Counted from the first letter of the stretch, positions 53,232 through 63,527 are shown. The stretch: 64,000 bases of DNA from Acidobacteriota bacterium (GCA_027307115.1 DAHUXN010000006.1:62001-126000); one strand, 5' to 3'. Notes: generated by a model from the sequence alone, not told the origin. Numbers and translations are program-made.

Positions 53232-55330
53232 GCGATCGCCCCTACCGCTGGAAGACGGGAAAAGCGATGCGCTACCGCGGTGACATTTAGTATTAAGACG
53301 ACTGTGCCATCGCCCAAAATCGAAGCGCCGCTGACCATATCGGATGCGGCGAATTGATCATCGAGAGCCCTGATCACTAATTCTTCCTCGCCTAGCAATC
53401 CGTCAACGACAATTCCGAACTTGCGCTCGCCTGCCCCGATTACGATGACGAACATCCTCTTCGTGGGTGAATTCACGGGCTGTGGCGCTGGGCGATTCAG
53501 ATGCACAAGTGCCAGCAATTGATCTCGCAGGGAGACGACATCGTAATCGTCGACGTGGTGAATGTCCGCGTCTTCGATGCGCGTAATTTCAACCACATTG
53601 GCCAGTGGCACGGCATAGAAGTGTCCTGCAACCTGGAACAGCAGCGCTTGTATGCTGGCGAGGGTCAGGGGGACCATTAGGCGGAACGTTGTTCCGGTTC
53701 CCGATTTGCTTTGTATTTCGATGGTGCCCTTTACTCGTTCCAAAGCTCCTGCAACCGCATCCATACCAACGCCGCGCCCGGACACTTGGGTAACCTCGTC
53801 AGCAGTGCTTAGGCCCGGCTGAAAAATCAATTGATTGACAGCCGCTTCCGTCAGTTTTTCGGCCTCGTTTGCAGAAATGGCGCCTTGTTCGATTGCGCGA
53901 CGGACTAACTTTTCCTTGGTGATGCCTCGCCCATCATCAGAAACTTCGATTACAACCTGGTTTCCCTGGTGATACGCGTTCAGTTTCACCGTTCCACGGC
54001 TTGGCTTTCCTGCGGCCTCGCGCTCCCGTAAAGGTTCGATGCCATGGTCAACGGCATTCCGCACCAAGTGCGCCAGAGGCTCGGCCAGAACATCCAGGAT
54101 GCCTTTGTCAAGGTCTGTATTTTCTCCGATGATTTCCAGACGCACGTCGCGTCCGCAACGCTTTGCGATGTCACGCAGAAGACGCGGGAAACGCCGGAAG
54201 AGCTGCTCTACAGGCACCATGCGGATTTGCATTACGGAGCGCTGCAATTCGTGGAGCACACGCGACTGGAAGGCTAACGCATCCGCGAACCGACTTCGAA
54301 GTGGATCTTTGGCGTGGCGTTTATCAAAGTCAACGATCGTCCGCTGCAACATCGACTTGCCAATAATGAGTTCGCCGACAAGGTTGAGCACTGTATCGAT
54401 CCGTGAGGCCTCGACGCGTAATGTATTTTCCCGGGCTGCCAGTTTGGGAGACGACTGTACCCCATGAGCTGCGCCAGAGTCGTGTCCCGCTTGCGATTCT
54501 ATGACCTGGCGAGTTTGATATTCGGCGGATGCCTTCGCCTCTGCTTGAAGCAGCACATCGAGCAGGTCCTGTGAAAGTTCCCGTTGCTCGGAAAACTGCT
54601 CCACCACGATGCCTGTTACAACCGCGGGAATCTGACACTTCCGCATCAGGTCATCTTTTTGGTGGTCGCTTGCAAGCGCGGCTTCAACATGCGCAATGCG
54701 CTCCGCAGCGGCCTCATCTGACGGACAGATCGCCAGGATCTGCCCCGAACGCGCAAGCACTTTATGAATAAGCTGAAATGCCGCGGATCGCATTCCGCTT
54801 GCCGGGTCGATTTGTAAGGCTACGTTGTACACGGTCTCGCCACGACTTAATGAATCCGCGATTTGCTCGCGCTCGACTTCATTCCAATCAAAATGAGGAA
54901 GGAATGATTCGGGCGCAACCGCCACTGCGCTATCTGGAGATGATTTCTTCGAGATCTGACGTATGTGCTCGCGAAGCGCGTCGCCAGCAGGAGGTTCGAG
55001 ACCTTTGCGATAAGCACCCAGCATGGCCTGGAAAGTATCAGCGGCAGTGAAGATGACTTCAACGAGGAGGCTTTGGCCGTCGCGCACCGCCTGGGGCGCC
55101 AAAGCGTTTTCCATTTCATGTGCCAGAGTGCTCAGTTCCTGGTATTCACAGGCCGCCGAATCGCCCTTGAGGGTGTGAACGACGCGACGAACGCTCCGAA
55201 GAACCTCTGGATCGTCAGGGTGAGCCTCAAGCTCCAAGCCTGCATCGTTAAGCTGCTGCAATAGTTCCTGAGCGCTCTCAAAGAAGAGCTCTCGCAGCTC
55301 GGCGGAGTGTTCTTCGGGAAAGAAGTTCAC
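53228..55330 (-). CDS. cheA: Chemotaxis histidine kinase
   Basis: A 700-residue CheA. The Hpt domain has the phosphorylated His52 in VVHTLKGDSAA. A middle alpha/beta region (about 150-245) sits where the CheY/CheB-binding P2 domain lies. Dimerisation (P3) and ATPase (P4) domains follow with LAHLVRNAVDHGIEP (N box), VSDDGRGITKEKL (G1) and GRGVGMDAVAG (G2). A CheW-like P5 domain is at the C-terminus (about 565-690). It starts at GTG, overlapping the cheR stop by 4 bp, and its stop overlaps cheB. No receiver domain is fused. Confidence 0.92.
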   Translation of the reverse strand: MNFFPEEHSAELRELFFESAQELLQQLNDAGLELEAHPDDPEVLRSVRRVVHTLKGDSAACEYQELSTLAHEMENALAPQAVRDGQSLLVEVIFTAADTFQAMLGAYRKGLEPPAGDALREHIRQISKKSSPDSAVAVAPESFLPHFDWNEVEREQIADSLSRGETVYNVALQIDPASGMRSAAFQLIHKVLARSGQILAICPSDEAAAERIAHVEAALASDHQKDDLMRKCQIPAVVTGIVVEQFSEQRELSQDLLDVLLQAEAKASAEYQTRQVIESQAGHDSGAAHGVQSSPKLAARENTLRVEASRIDTVLNLVGELIIGKSMLQRTIVDFDKRHAKDPLRSRFADALAFQSRVLHELQRSVMQIRMVPVEQLFRRFPRLLRDIAKRCGRDVRLEIIGENTDLDKGILDVLAEPLAHLVRNAVDHGIEPLREREAAGKPSRGTVKLNAYHQGNQVVIEVSDDGRGITKEKLVRRAIEQGAISANEAEKLTEAAVNQLIFQPGLSTADEVTQVSGRGVGMDAVAGALERVKGTIEIQSKSGTGTTFRLMVPLTLASIQALLFQVAGHFYAVPLANVVEITRIEDADIHHVDDYDVVSLRDQLLALVHLNRPAPQPVNSPTKRMFVIVIGAGERKFGIVVDGLLGEEELVIRALDDQFAASDMVSGASILGDGTVVLILNVTAVAHRFSRLPAVGAIA

Positions 55331-56232
55331 ACGGGCACCTCAATTCGCTGATAGGCGGTGCCATTGTTTTGATGGATCATTTTGAATTTGGTGGTGAGGC
55401 CAAAGAGGCTTTCCGCGTGGCCTACAAAAAGATAGCCTTCCGGATTCAGGCATCGATAAAACTTGTCGATCAGGCGCTTTTGTTCAGCCTCGTCGAAGTA
55501 AATCATTACGTTGCGGCAGAAGATAATGTCGTTCCCTTGCGGCAAGAACTCCGCTTTCAAATTGTGGAAGTCGAATTGGACCAGACGCTTTAGTGTCCCT
55601 TTCACGGAATATTTATCGCCCATTTTTTCGAAGTAACGCAGCCGGCATGTGTAATCGACAGATTCCATCTGATGATCGCTGTAGACTCCTTGTTCCGCCT
55701 GCAACAGTGCTGAATAACTAATGTCCGACGCAATGATCTCGATTTTCCATGGTGGCGGAATCAGCGGTTTCGGGGAGGGCATATCGAACGGGAGGGGATT
55801 GCGCAGGTAATAGTAGGCGAGTGCGTCGCACAACTGAATCGCCATCGTGTAGGGTTCCTGGCCCGTTGAACAGCCCGCGCTCCAAAATCGCAGCGACCAG
55901 TCTCGCCGCTCCTGCTTCTTTCGCAACAGATTCTCGAGCACTACCTTCGAGAAGAGCTCCAGTTGCGGGACGTTGCGAAAAAAGTTCGTCTCATTGACTG
56001 TGAGATTTTCCAACAGCGCCCCTAGTTCTTTTTTTCCTTCATGGCTGGTCAACAGGCGGTAGTAGCTGTAAAACGAATCCAGATTGCATGCCTTTAACCG
56101 CCGCTGGAGGCGATCACACAGAAAATGAATCCTGTGCTCGTCAAAGCACATTCCACATTCCTGGTAAACGAGCGTCTGAAGCAATTTGAGCTCCGGCTCG
56201 GTCATCGCGATAGGGACTGTGAACGTGGCCAT
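55327..56232 (-). CDS. cheR: Chemoreceptor glutamate methyltransferase
   Basis: A 301-residue CheR that transfers methyl groups from S-adenosylmethionine to receptor Glu residues. The N-terminal all-alpha domain (about 8-80, with ENLTVNETNFFRNVPQ) precedes the SAM-binding domain: FWSAGCSTGQEPYTMAIQL (motif I) and DIIFCRNVMIYFDEAEQKR. No tetratricopeptide extension is present. It lies 38 bp after cheW and overlaps cheA by 4 bp. Receptors in this window carry no C-terminal pentapeptide docking motif, so it must act without tethering there. Confidence 0.9.
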   Translation of the reverse strand: MATFTVPIAMTEPELKLLQTLVYQECGMCFDEHRIHFLCDRLQRRLKACNLDSFYSYYRLLTSHEGKKELGALLENLTVNETNFFRNVPQLELFSKVVLENLLRKKQERRDWSLRFWSAGCSTGQEPYTMAIQLCDALAYYYLRNPLPFDMPSPKPLIPPPWKIEIIASDISYSALLQAEQGVYSDHQMESVDYTCRLRYFEKMGDKYSVKGTLKRLVQFDFHNLKAEFLPQGNDIIFCRNVMIYFDEAEQKRLIDKFYRCLNPEGYLFVGHAESLFGLTTKFKMIHQNNGTAYQRIEVPV

Positions 56233-56270
56233 AACCTTGGACGAGCGCTCCTGATTGGGCGGATGTTGAT

Positions 56271-56744
56271 CTAAATTGCAGCAACCGGTGAAACTGTCTC
56301 GTCAACGTGCCGTGGATCCCCACTTTTTAGGACCTTGCCCAAATCCAACAGAACGATGAGACGTTCGCCAAGTGTGGCGACGCCGGTGACGTAATCAACT
56401 TCCCCATCGATAAAGACGGAACTGGGAGGGGCGATCTCCGAGGCAGAGAGTTTCAAAACTTCCGATGCCGAATTCACAACAAGTCCCACTGTTCTGCCCT
56501 CGAACTCGACGACAACAATGCGGTTTTTCTTATTGTTTTCAACCTTGATCTCGCCGAATCGCTTTCGAAGGTCCACCACGGAAATAATTTTGCCGCGCAG
56601 ATTGATCACACCCTCGACATATTCCCGCGCGTTCGGAACCGCCGTGATGCTTGGCACGCGCACGATTTCGCGCACCAGCGCGATAGGGATGCCATATGTC
56701 TCGCGCCCGATTCGAAGACCGACGATCTGGAGGTTTTTCGCCAT
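56271..56744 (-). CDS. cheW: Chemotaxis coupling protein CheW
   Basis: A 157-residue CheW, an SH3-like scaffold that links receptors to CheA. It begins GLRIGRETYGIPIALVREIVRVPSI, then contains NLRGKIISVVDLRKRFG and a final strand region with VIVLLDLGKVLK-like residues (GERLIVLLDLGKV). A DGEVDYVTGV segment matches the typical hydrophobic groove region. It lies 16 bp after the receptor gene and 38 bp before cheR, within the operon. Confidence 0.9.
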   Translation of the reverse strand: MAKNLQIVGLRIGRETYGIPIALVREIVRVPSITAVPNAREYVEGVINLRGKIISVVDLRKRFGEIKVENNKKNRIVVVEFEGRTVGLVVNSASEVLKLSASEIAPPSSVFIDGEVDYVTGVATLGERLIVLLDLGKVLKSGDPRHVDETVSPVAAI

Positions 56745-56760
56745 TCTCGGTGCCGCTGCG

Positions 56761-58767
56761 TCAAGCCCGCACTAAATCGGAGTGATAGGATTCTTCGCGG
56801 TCGCGCTCGCGCTGATTGTCCTTTTGCCAGGCTGGCACATTGGTTTTCTCTCTCTCATCGCGCTCAATTCGGAACCGGTCCATGCTCTCGAGCAATAGGC
56901 GCGAGAGTTTGGACATTTGTTCGGCAGCAGCAGCGAGCTCGGTGGAACTGGAGGTGGATTGCTGCACCAATTCTCGCATTTTCTCCATGGCGCGCACGAC
57001 CCCTTGAGCTCCCGAGGCTTGTTCTTCCACGGAAGAATTGATCTCCTGCGTAATTTCAGTTAGCCGGGTTGTGGCCTTTGCAATTTGCGTGGAGCCGCTC
57101 GACTGTTCCGTCGTGGCCGCCCCGATTTCCTGTGCGAACTTGTAAACCTCTGTTACGACGTTCGAAATTTTCCCGAAGGCTTTGTTCAAATCGAGGCCGA
57201 GAAGCAGGCCTTCCTGAACCATCTGCGTGCTCTTGCTCATGTTTTCTACTGCTTCGCGCGCCTCTTTCTGAATGCCCTGAATCAGTTCGGCGATTTCCTT
57301 TGTGGATTGCGTCGACTTTTCAGCGAGTTTCCGGACCTCGTCGGCGACAACCGCAAAACCAAGTCCGTGTTCCCCGGCGCGAGCAGCCTCGATCGCAGCG
57401 TTGAGAGCAAGCAGGTTCGTCTGCTCCGCCAGATCGTCAATCACCTCGATAATTTTGCCAATATCGTCGGCTCGGTTGCCCAGGACTCCGATGATCTCGG
57501 ATGACGACTGGATCGACGCACTCGTGCGATTCAGACCGTCGGTCGCTTTTTCCATGGTGGTGATTCCTGTCTCGACTTCGACGCGAGAACGATGGCAGAT
57601 ATCCAGCAGGATTTTTGCAGTATCCGCGACGCGCTGAATTGACGCGACCATTTGCTCGATGGATGCGGAGGTTTCGGCGACGCTGGAGCCTTGGACTTGC
57701 GTGTTTTTCACAACGTTTTGGATATTGATACTCATTTCATGCATTGTGCTGGTCACTTCATCGATAGCGGATGCTGCCTGTAAGCTGATTTTTGCTGATT
57801 CCTCAGAAGCAGCGGCCATTTGATTTGCGCCCGCCGCAACTTGCGAAGCACTGCCGCGAACCTGCCGGACGATCTCGCGCAATCCGTGCGCCATACGCGA
57901 GAACGCTCGCGCCATGGTATCGCGTTTGGAAAGAGGCTCTATTTCCAGGGTTAGGTCGCCTTCCGCAACGGTGGCCGAAACGCCGGCCATGCGCTTTAGA
58001 TGTTCGACCATGGCGCGGAAATTGTCAGCAAGTCTGCCGACTTCGTCGTTCCGGTGGATATCAATATTGTGGTCCAAGTCGCCAGCGCTGCCGATCTCAT
58101 GTGCGACTTCGATCAGATGTCCTAACGGCTGCGTGATCGACTTCGCGGTGTAATAAGAGATTCCCACGCCAAGCAGAATCGCGATGAACATTCCGAACGA
58201 ACTTCCGATGGTGCTGATGTCACTGGCCTGTTTGGCTGAGGCATTTGCATCGTCGAGCGATTTTTGTATCTCAGTCTCGGCGTTATCGAGCGTATTCACG
58301 TCTTTTCCGATCCAGGAACCAGGTTTTTTTCCAAGGTAGAAAACCTGAAGATCGGAAACCGTGGCATCGCCAGAATCAACCTGATGGCGTTTGTCGATCA
58401 ATGGCTTGGCAAAGTTTTCATGCCAATCCTGTTCGCTCTCACCGACCTGTAACAGTGCGCTTCGCAGTGTCTCGTCTGTTGTCTTCATCCGCTGGTTCTG
58501 AAGATAATCGGACAACTCACTCTCTTCTTTGTTGGTTTTGACTTCCAGGTGAGGGTCGCCGCTCAGCAGAAAATTTCGCAAATCGAGCCGTGCCTGCATC
58601 ATTTGGTAGCGGACTGACTCTATTGTTTGCATGCTCTGCAGAGTCGCTGCTGCCTTGTTGCGAACGGAGTGCTCCCGAAGGAGCGCAGAGAGATTTACGA
58701 CGAATACCAGTAAAAGCAATGTAAGAATGGCGCCAAAGCCTAAGTAGAGCTTCTTGCCGATTGTCAT
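56761..58767 (-). CDS. Methyl-accepting chemotaxis protein, small periplasmic four-helix sensor type
   Basis: A 668-residue chemoreceptor. TM1 is at about 8-28 and TM2 at about 188-206; between them is a helical periplasmic domain of about 160 residues ([33 protein letters not shown]) resembling a 4HB/CHASE3-type ligand domain. A HAMP domain follows ([13 protein letters not shown]), then the cytoplasmic signalling domain with the hairpin tip [25 protein letters not shown] chose the ATG at 58767 because GAGGAG lies 8 bases upstream; a TTG 6 bases earlier is possible. The tail is charged, without a CheR-binding pentapeptide. First che gene of the operon. Confidence 0.9.
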   Translation of the reverse strand: MTIGKKLYLGFGAILTLLLLVFVVNLSALLREHSVRNKAAATLQSMQTIESVRYQMMQARLDLRNFLLSGDPHLEVKTNKEESELSDYLQNQRMKTTDETLRSALLQVGESEQDWHENFAKPLIDKRHQVDSGDATVSDLQVFYLGKKPGSWIGKDVNTLDNAETEIQKSLDDANASAKQASDISTIGSSFGMFIAILLGVGISYYTAKSITQPLGHLIEVAHEIGSAGDLDHNIDIHRNDEVGRLADNFRAMVEHLKRMAGVSATVAEGDLTLEIEPLSKRDTMARAFSRMAHGLREIVRQVRGSASQVAAGANQMAAASEESAKISLQAASAIDEVTSTMHEMSINIQNVVKNTQVQGSSVAETSASIEQMVASIQRVADTAKILLDICHRSRVEVETGITTMEKATDGLNRTSASIQSSSEIIGVLGNRADDIGKIIEVIDDLAEQTNLLALNAAIEAARAGEHGLGFAVVADEVRKLAEKSTQSTKEIAELIQGIQKEAREAVENMSKSTQMVQEGLLLGLDLNKAFGKISNVVTEVYKFAQEIGAATTEQSSGSTQIAKATTRLTEITQEINSSVEEQASGAQGVVRAMEKMRELVQQSTSSSTELAAAAEQMSKLSRLLLESMDRFRIERDEREKTNVPAWQKDNQRERDREESYHSDLVRA

Positions 58768-58815
58768 TTCCAAGCTCCTCCGCCTGTCTCTGCGACCCGT
58801 TCCGTCCTTCGGTTT

Positions 58816-59157
58816 CTACTCCTGAGGATTAAAGTCAAATTCGACAATCTCCGTTGTCTCCTTTGGTCCGACCTCGAACTTCCAGTTCTTTACTGCTCTA
58901 GTTGCGGCATCAAGCAGCAACGGGCTTCCTCCGACTGAGCGGGTCGCCTTCACGTGGCCGTCAGGCGCTACGGTCACCTCGATCTTTACCTTTCCAGTGA
59001 TGTTCATTTGTCTGGCTAGGGTGGGGTACTCCGGGACCACGCGGTGGCTCACCTTGCGCTTTGCCGGAGATTCCTGGCTAAATGCCGGCGGCAGCAGGAA
59101 AATGGCGCTCAGAAGTCCAGCGAGCGTGAAACGCACAAACGTCTTTCGGGTGTCCAA
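58816..59157 (-). CDS. Small exported TonB C-terminal-domain protein
   Basis: A 113-residue protein read from a TTG start because a perfect AAGGAGG (59164-59170) lies 6 bases before it; upstream in-frame codons would put the export signal too far in. After the signal peptide (FTLAGLLSAIFLLPPAFSQ) comes a TonB-like C-terminal domain (RVVPEYPTLARQMNITGKV and GSPLLLDAATRAVKNWKF). The long proline-rich linker and membrane anchor of true TonB proteins are missing, so the protein is probably released into the periplasm. It stands 48 bp upstream of the chemoreceptor gene on the same strand and may be in the operon. Confidence 0.72.
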   Translation of the reverse strand: MDTRKTFVRFTLAGLLSAIFLLPPAFSQESPAKRKVSHRVVPEYPTLARQMNITGKVKIEVTVAPDGHVKATRSVGGSPLLLDAATRAVKNWKFEVGPKETTEIVEFDFNPQE

Positions 59158-59517
59158 GACGATCCTCCTTGTAGAGACCTGGCTATTCCAACCTTCATTA
59201 GGTTGCACGGGGAATACCAGTCCTGGAACTAAGTCAGCATGCGATGATCCTGATCCACGGCGATCGGTTAAGGTGTTTGTTTTTAGTTATATCGAAGGAG
59301 AATCGCGTTTGAAGTGGTGAGTTTCTTGGACTACAGCCTGTCTCAACCCAACCTCTATTGCCCATATGCCGTCTCACACTGAGAAGCAGCCGACGACCTG
59401 CCAGATGTACCTTTCGGCAACGCTTTGCGCGCGTTCACTTGACTCAAAATGAGACTGCAGGCTACCGTTAGTTCAGCCTAGATTTAGGCGTTTGCAGACA
59501 CCGAGTTCCTAAATTTC
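59158..59517. other. Divergent intergenic region between tonB-like and sensor kinase genes
   Basis: It contains the perfect AAGGAGG ribosome site for the tonB-like gene at its left end and presumably both promoters. I found no clear -35/-10 pair, sigma54 element or inverted repeat, and no supported gene. Confidence 0.5.
59164..59170 (-). promoter_or_regulatory. Strong ribosome binding site deciding the TTG start of the tonB-like gene
   Basis: AAGGAGG on the minus strand is fully complementary to the 16S rRNA tail and lies 6 bases before TTG (59155-59157), directly ahead of a signal peptide. Confidence 0.8.
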
Positions 59518-61971
59518 ATGCGTTCGTATTTGCGGTCGAGAGACCTCTCCTCTTCTGACGCAGGCGATTTCGAGCGCCTCCTTGCACGTCTCTCTAGTTT
59601 TGATCGGAAGGGCGACCGGTTCAGCGCCATTCGCCTGTTCTGCAGATCCGCGAGAGCATTTTTCAACCTGGATAGCGCAAGCTACTGGGACATTGCGTCT
59701 TCCGATGAAGCTGTCCTTCGCCACTTTGAGGGCCAACCATTTTTCCGCGCCGGGCGGGTTATTCGCCTGAGCGAGAATGGACTCTTTACTCGCGCAATTT
59801 TTCGCCGTCGTGTAGTCGCTTCCAAACCACGCCGAGGAGCATTTAATCTTAGCGAGAGTGTATTTCGCTCGCGCTGGTGTCTGATTGCGCCGGTCGTGTC
59901 CAGCAGCGTTGTGCGGGGAATCTTTGTTTTCACTAGGCGCAGCGCGCCCGGTTCTTCCGGTCGGAACATTGCAAAACAAGCCCAGGCATTTGCCGCTGCC
60001 TTTGAAGCTATCGTCGGCACGTCGTTCCCATCAATCGGGTCCGCCGAAGTTCGGGCGCAGAGCCTGATGAATCTCGCTGTCGAGCTGAAGCCTTCCCTCC
60101 GTCTTCCCGAATTTGTCGGTAGATTCACGCTCCGCGCCGCGGAAATGCTTGGTGCGCGGGCAGCGATACTGGCTCTCACACGGAGTGCGCGTCTGGAAAC
60201 AGTTTATTCTCACAATGCTCAGGGGCAATCGGAATGGCCAGAGGTTGATGCGGCGCTGACGGCCCTTGCAGCCGAACGCCCAGAACCTCTTCTTTTGGGG
60301 TCAGCTGGTGTGCTGCTGGGAACGGAACAGGCGACTGCATTCGGGTGGCGCAGTCTGTGTTTCGCCCGGCTTACCGGCAGCCAAGGCGACTTGCTGGGTG
60401 GCCTTTGTCTAATCGATCGTGCCCAAGAGCTTTCAGAAGCGGACCGCGATTTGATCCACGCGCTAGTGAGTCATGCTTCTGTGGCGCTAGAAAATTCGCG
60501 GCTTTTTTCGCGGATCGAGCAATCCAAACGCCAATGGGTGGAAGATTTTGACGCCATCAGCGATCTCATCATTGTCCATGACCCCGCGAATCGCATTGTG
60601 CGCGTCAATCGGTCGCTGGCCGAAGCGTTGGGCTCGCGCCCGTCAGAGCTGATCGGCTTGAGCACCCGTGCGCTTAACTCAATCGCGGAGAATTCCGCGG
60701 AGCGCGGGTGCCCGTTCTGCCTCGAGCCAGCACGATCCGCGGAGGAATCGGTACTGACTTCCGGCGCGCGAGCATTTTTGATTTCCACGTCGCGCATCGG
60801 CGGTGGGTTGGAAGAAGGCTCGCGTACGATCCATATCCTCAAAGACATTACCGAGCAGCGTACTTATCAGACGCAGCTCCAGCGCGAGCGGGATTTCAAT
60901 ACAAAAATCCTGAATCACACACAAAGCATGATCCTGGTGCTAGATACAGCCGGCCTTGTGAGTTATGCCAACCGTCGGTGCCAGGAAGCGGGCTATCGTG
61001 AGGAATATCTGCGCGGACACCCGCTCGCGGAATTCATACCGCAAGGTGGCCGTTCTCTCTTTGAGAGGTCGTTCAAGAATGCCCTCCGCGGTTTCGCGTC
61101 TGAAAATCTAGAGCTTCCCGTTTTGCGTGGCAACCGAAGCACCGGAAGGTTTTCCATCAGCCTCAGCCCAATGCGTGACGAGCAAGGGCAAGTGAACAGC
61201 ATAGTGGTGGTAATGTCCGACGTTACCGAAACTGCCGTGTTACAGGCGCAACTGCGACACAGCGAAAAAATGGCCGCTCTGGGGCAGCTTGTTTCAGGCG
61301 TCGCGCATGAGATCAATAACCCCCTTGCCGCGATTGTAGGCTATTCGGATTTGCTTCTCGAGAATCCCGATATTTCAGAACCTGCCAAAGACGAACTACG
61401 CATCGTCCTGCAAGAGGCCGAGCGCACAAAGGAAATCGTGCAGAACCTTCTACATTTCGCCCGGCAGACTCCTGCGCGGCGTGAACCGCTCGACGTGCAT
61501 TCCGTGTTGCGTCAGGTGCTACAGCTTCGTTCCTATGGTTCAGCAGGACAGGACGTAGAGATCATCGAACGTTTTAAGCCGTCGGTGCCGCGTGTCTTCG
61601 CCGACGCGCATCAACTCCAGCAGGTTTTTTTGAATATTCTAAATAACGCCTACGACGCTGTGAATGAAGCACAGCGTGCCGGAAAAATTGAAATCGCCAC
61701 ATCTGAAGTGAAAGGCATGATCGAAGTCACAATACGAGATAACGGCACGGGGATTTCCGATGCGGAACGCATTTTTGAGCCGTTTTACACTACTAAGGAA
61801 GCGGGCAAAGGGACTGGGCTTGGTTTGAGTATCTGTTACGGCATTGTGCGTGAACATGGCGGAGAAGTTTCATGCACAAATAACACGGACGGCGTGGGTT
61901 CTACGTTTTTAGTGCGCTTGCCGGCGGCAGGAGCGGCAGCACTCGCCGCTGTTCCGGAAGGCGCACGCTAA
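59518..61971 (+). CDS. GAF/PAS sensor histidine kinase
   Basis: An 817-residue soluble kinase with no clear membrane segment. The N-terminal 180 residues are GAF-like (FFNLDSASYWDIASS), and a second GAF domain spans about 190-335 (ESRTRLETVYSHN-like and ALVSHASVALENSRLF). Two PAS domains follow (about 340-450 and 460-575), the first with CPFCLEPA. The HisKA domain has His597 in VAHEINNPLAAIVG, and the ATPase domain has FLNILNNAYDAVNEA (N box), DNGTGI (G1) and GKGTGLGLSICYG (G2). It is probably the partner of the NtrC-type regulator 18 bp downstream, as in NtrB/NtrC-like pairs. No ribosome site is obvious at the ATG. Confidence 0.88.
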   Translation: MRSYLRSRDLSSSDAGDFERLLARLSSFDRKGDRFSAIRLFCRSARAFFNLDSASYWDIASSDEAVLRHFEGQPFFRAGRVIRLSENGLFTRAIFRRRVVASKPRRGAFNLSESVFRSRWCLIAPVVSSSVVRGIFVFTRRSAPGSSGRNIAKQAQAFAAAFEAIVGTSFPSIGSAEVRAQSLMNLAVELKPSLRLPEFVGRFTLRAAEMLGARAAILALTRSARLETVYSHNAQGQSEWPEVDAALTALAAERPEPLLLGSAGVLLGTEQATAFGWRSLCFARLTGSQGDLLGGLCLIDRAQELSEADRDLIHALVSHASVALENSRLFSRIEQSKRQWVEDFDAISDLIIVHDPANRIVRVNRSLAEALGSRPSELIGLSTRALNSIAENSAERGCPFCLEPARSAEESVLTSGARAFLISTSRIGGGLEEGSRTIHILKDITEQRTYQTQLQRERDFNTKILNHTQSMILVLDTAGLVSYANRRCQEAGYREEYLRGHPLAEFIPQGGRSLFERSFKNALRGFASENLELPVLRGNRSTGRFSISLSPMRDEQGQVNSIVVVMSDVTETAVLQAQLRHSEKMAALGQLVSGVAHEINNPLAAIVGYSDLLLENPDISEPAKDELRIVLQEAERTKEIVQNLLHFARQTPARREPLDVHSVLRQVLQLRSYGSAGQDVEIIERFKPSVPRVFADAHQLQQVFLNILNNAYDAVNEAQRAGKIEIATSEVKGMIEVTIRDNGTGISDAERIFEPFYTTKEAGKGTGLGLSICYGIVREHGGEVSCTNNTDGVGSTFLVRLPAAGAAALAAVPEGAR

Positions 61972-61989
61972 CATCGCAAAAGAGGAATA

Positions 61990-63396
61990 ATGAGCAACGA
62001 TCTGCGAATACGATTTCTGGTGGTCGACGACGAGCCGTCGATCCGTAAACTTTGCATGACCATTGGAGAGAAACTGGGCTTCATTTGCTCGGAGGCCGAA
62101 AGCGCGGAAGTAGCGCTTGCAACGCTCGAAAGGCAAGCTGCAGACGTGGTCATAGCCGATTTGAAGCTTCCGCAAATGAGCGGCGTCAATTTATTACGGG
62201 AAATCAAACAAATCCTACCAGGCGTCGAAGTAGCCATTATGACCGGCCATGGCACGATTGAATCTGCGGTGGACGCCATGAAGCTAGGCGCTTACGACTA
62301 CATCGAAAAACCGTTTCGGGTGGAGAAACTTCGATTGCTCTTGCAGCGCATGGCCGAAAAGATTCGGCTGGTCAACGAAAATCAGGTTCTTCGTGAGCGC
62401 ATGGACACGCAAGTTCGCCTGGATGGCATCGTGGGAACATCCGCGAAGGTTCAGGACGTTCTGCGCATGATCGCGCGGTTGAAAGATTCGCGTACACCCG
62501 TATTGATTGCAGGGGAAAGCGGGACAGGCAAAGAACTCGTCGCGCGCGCTATTCACTTTCGCGGACCGCTTGCACAGATGCCATTCGTTGCGGTGGACTG
62601 CGGCGCCTTGGTACCCACACTGATGGAAAGCGAATTATTTGGACATGAAAGGGGCGCGTTTACCGGCGCGATGAAATCAAAAATGGGCCTCTTCCAGGCA
62701 GCGAATGGCGGCACGATCTTTCTTGATGAAATCGGAGAGTTGCCCCTCGAGATGCAGGCGAAGCTTCTGCGCGTGCTCCAGGAAAAGGAGGTTCGGCCTG
62801 TCGGCAGTAATGAGAATGTCGCCGTTGAGGTGCGTGTGATTGCCGCTACGAACCGCGACCTTGAGGCTGCCTATCGCAGCGGTAGCTTCCGCAAGGATCT
62901 CTTCTTCCGCCTGAATGTAATTACGGTGAATATGCCAGCGCTTCGCGAGCGCCGCTCTGACATTCCCATGCTGGTTCACTGTTTTCTCGATCGTCATGCG
63001 CCGGGCGAGAATGTGCAGGTAAGCTTTGCCGCCATGAAAGTATTTTTGCAATACGATTGGCCAGGCAACGTTCGCGAACTGGAAAACGCGATCGCCAGGG
63101 CTCTCGCGCTGGGAGATCGGCGCACGATTGACGTCAAAGATCTGCCGCCGGCGATTCTTTCCTGCCAGGAAATGTCTGCCTCCACCGCAGATAGGGATAC
63201 GCTTGCGTCCACGGCTCTTGCCGACATGGAGCGCATGACGATCCTGCGCGTTTTTGAGCAAGTAGGCGGAGACAAGGAGTTGGCCGGCAGGATGCTCGGC
63301 ATCAGCCGGGCGACGCTCTACCGAAAACTTAAGCAGTATCAAATTCCGCTGCGTGCAGGGGCGGCCAGGAACGTCGATGAAATGACGAGCGTCTAA
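61990..63396 (+). CDS. NtrC-family sigma54-dependent response regulator
   Basis: A 468-residue three-domain activator. The receiver (about 8-120) has VVDDE and the probable phosphoacceptor Asp57 in VVIADLKLPQMSG. The AAA+ domain (about 145-385) has Walker A GESGTGKE (Lys181), the sigma54-contacting GAFTGA loop at 222-227 and Walker B IFLDEIGELP. A Fis-type helix-turn-helix at the C-terminus reads LAGRMLGISRATLYRKLKQY. It follows its kinase by 18 bp. AAGAGGAA before the ATG supports the start. The signal is unknown; targets may include the gene downstream, which has a sigma54-like promoter. Confidence 0.93.
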   Translation: MSNDLRIRFLVVDDEPSIRKLCMTIGEKLGFICSEAESAEVALATLERQAADVVIADLKLPQMSGVNLLREIKQILPGVEVAIMTGHGTIESAVDAMKLGAYDYIEKPFRVEKLRLLLQRMAEKIRLVNENQVLRERMDTQVRLDGIVGTSAKVQDVLRMIARLKDSRTPVLIAGESGTGKELVARAIHFRGPLAQMPFVAVDCGALVPTLMESELFGHERGAFTGAMKSKMGLFQAANGGTIFLDEIGELPLEMQAKLLRVLQEKEVRPVGSNENVAVEVRVIAATNRDLEAAYRSGSFRKDLFFRLNVITVNMPALRERRSDIPMLVHCFLDRHAPGENVQVSFAAMKVFLQYDWPGNVRELENAIARALALGDRRTIDVKDLPPAILSCQEMSASTADRDTLASTALADMERMTILRVFEQVGGDKELAGRMLGISRATLYRKLKQYQIPLRAGAARNVDEMTSV

Positions 63397-63511
63397 CGCA
63401 TGAGACGATACTCGTCGCAGGTTGAGACGGTGGGCGCTTTTTGACAGGCCGACCATTGCGCGTAAAGGGCCAAATATGAGTGACTTACGTTTGACAGCGA
63501 ATGAGTTCGTT

Positions 63512-63527
63512 TGGCTTTGCGCTTGCT
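63512..63527 (+). promoter_or_regulatory. Sigma54-like -24/-12 promoter downstream of the NtrC-type regulator
   Basis: TGGCTTTGCGCTTGCT contains GG (63513-63514) and GC (63525-63526) 10 bases apart, and matches TGGC and TTGCT of the consensus TGGCACG-N4-TTGCW. The start would be near 63538, about 140 bases before the unknown gene at 63677. Confidence 0.5.
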
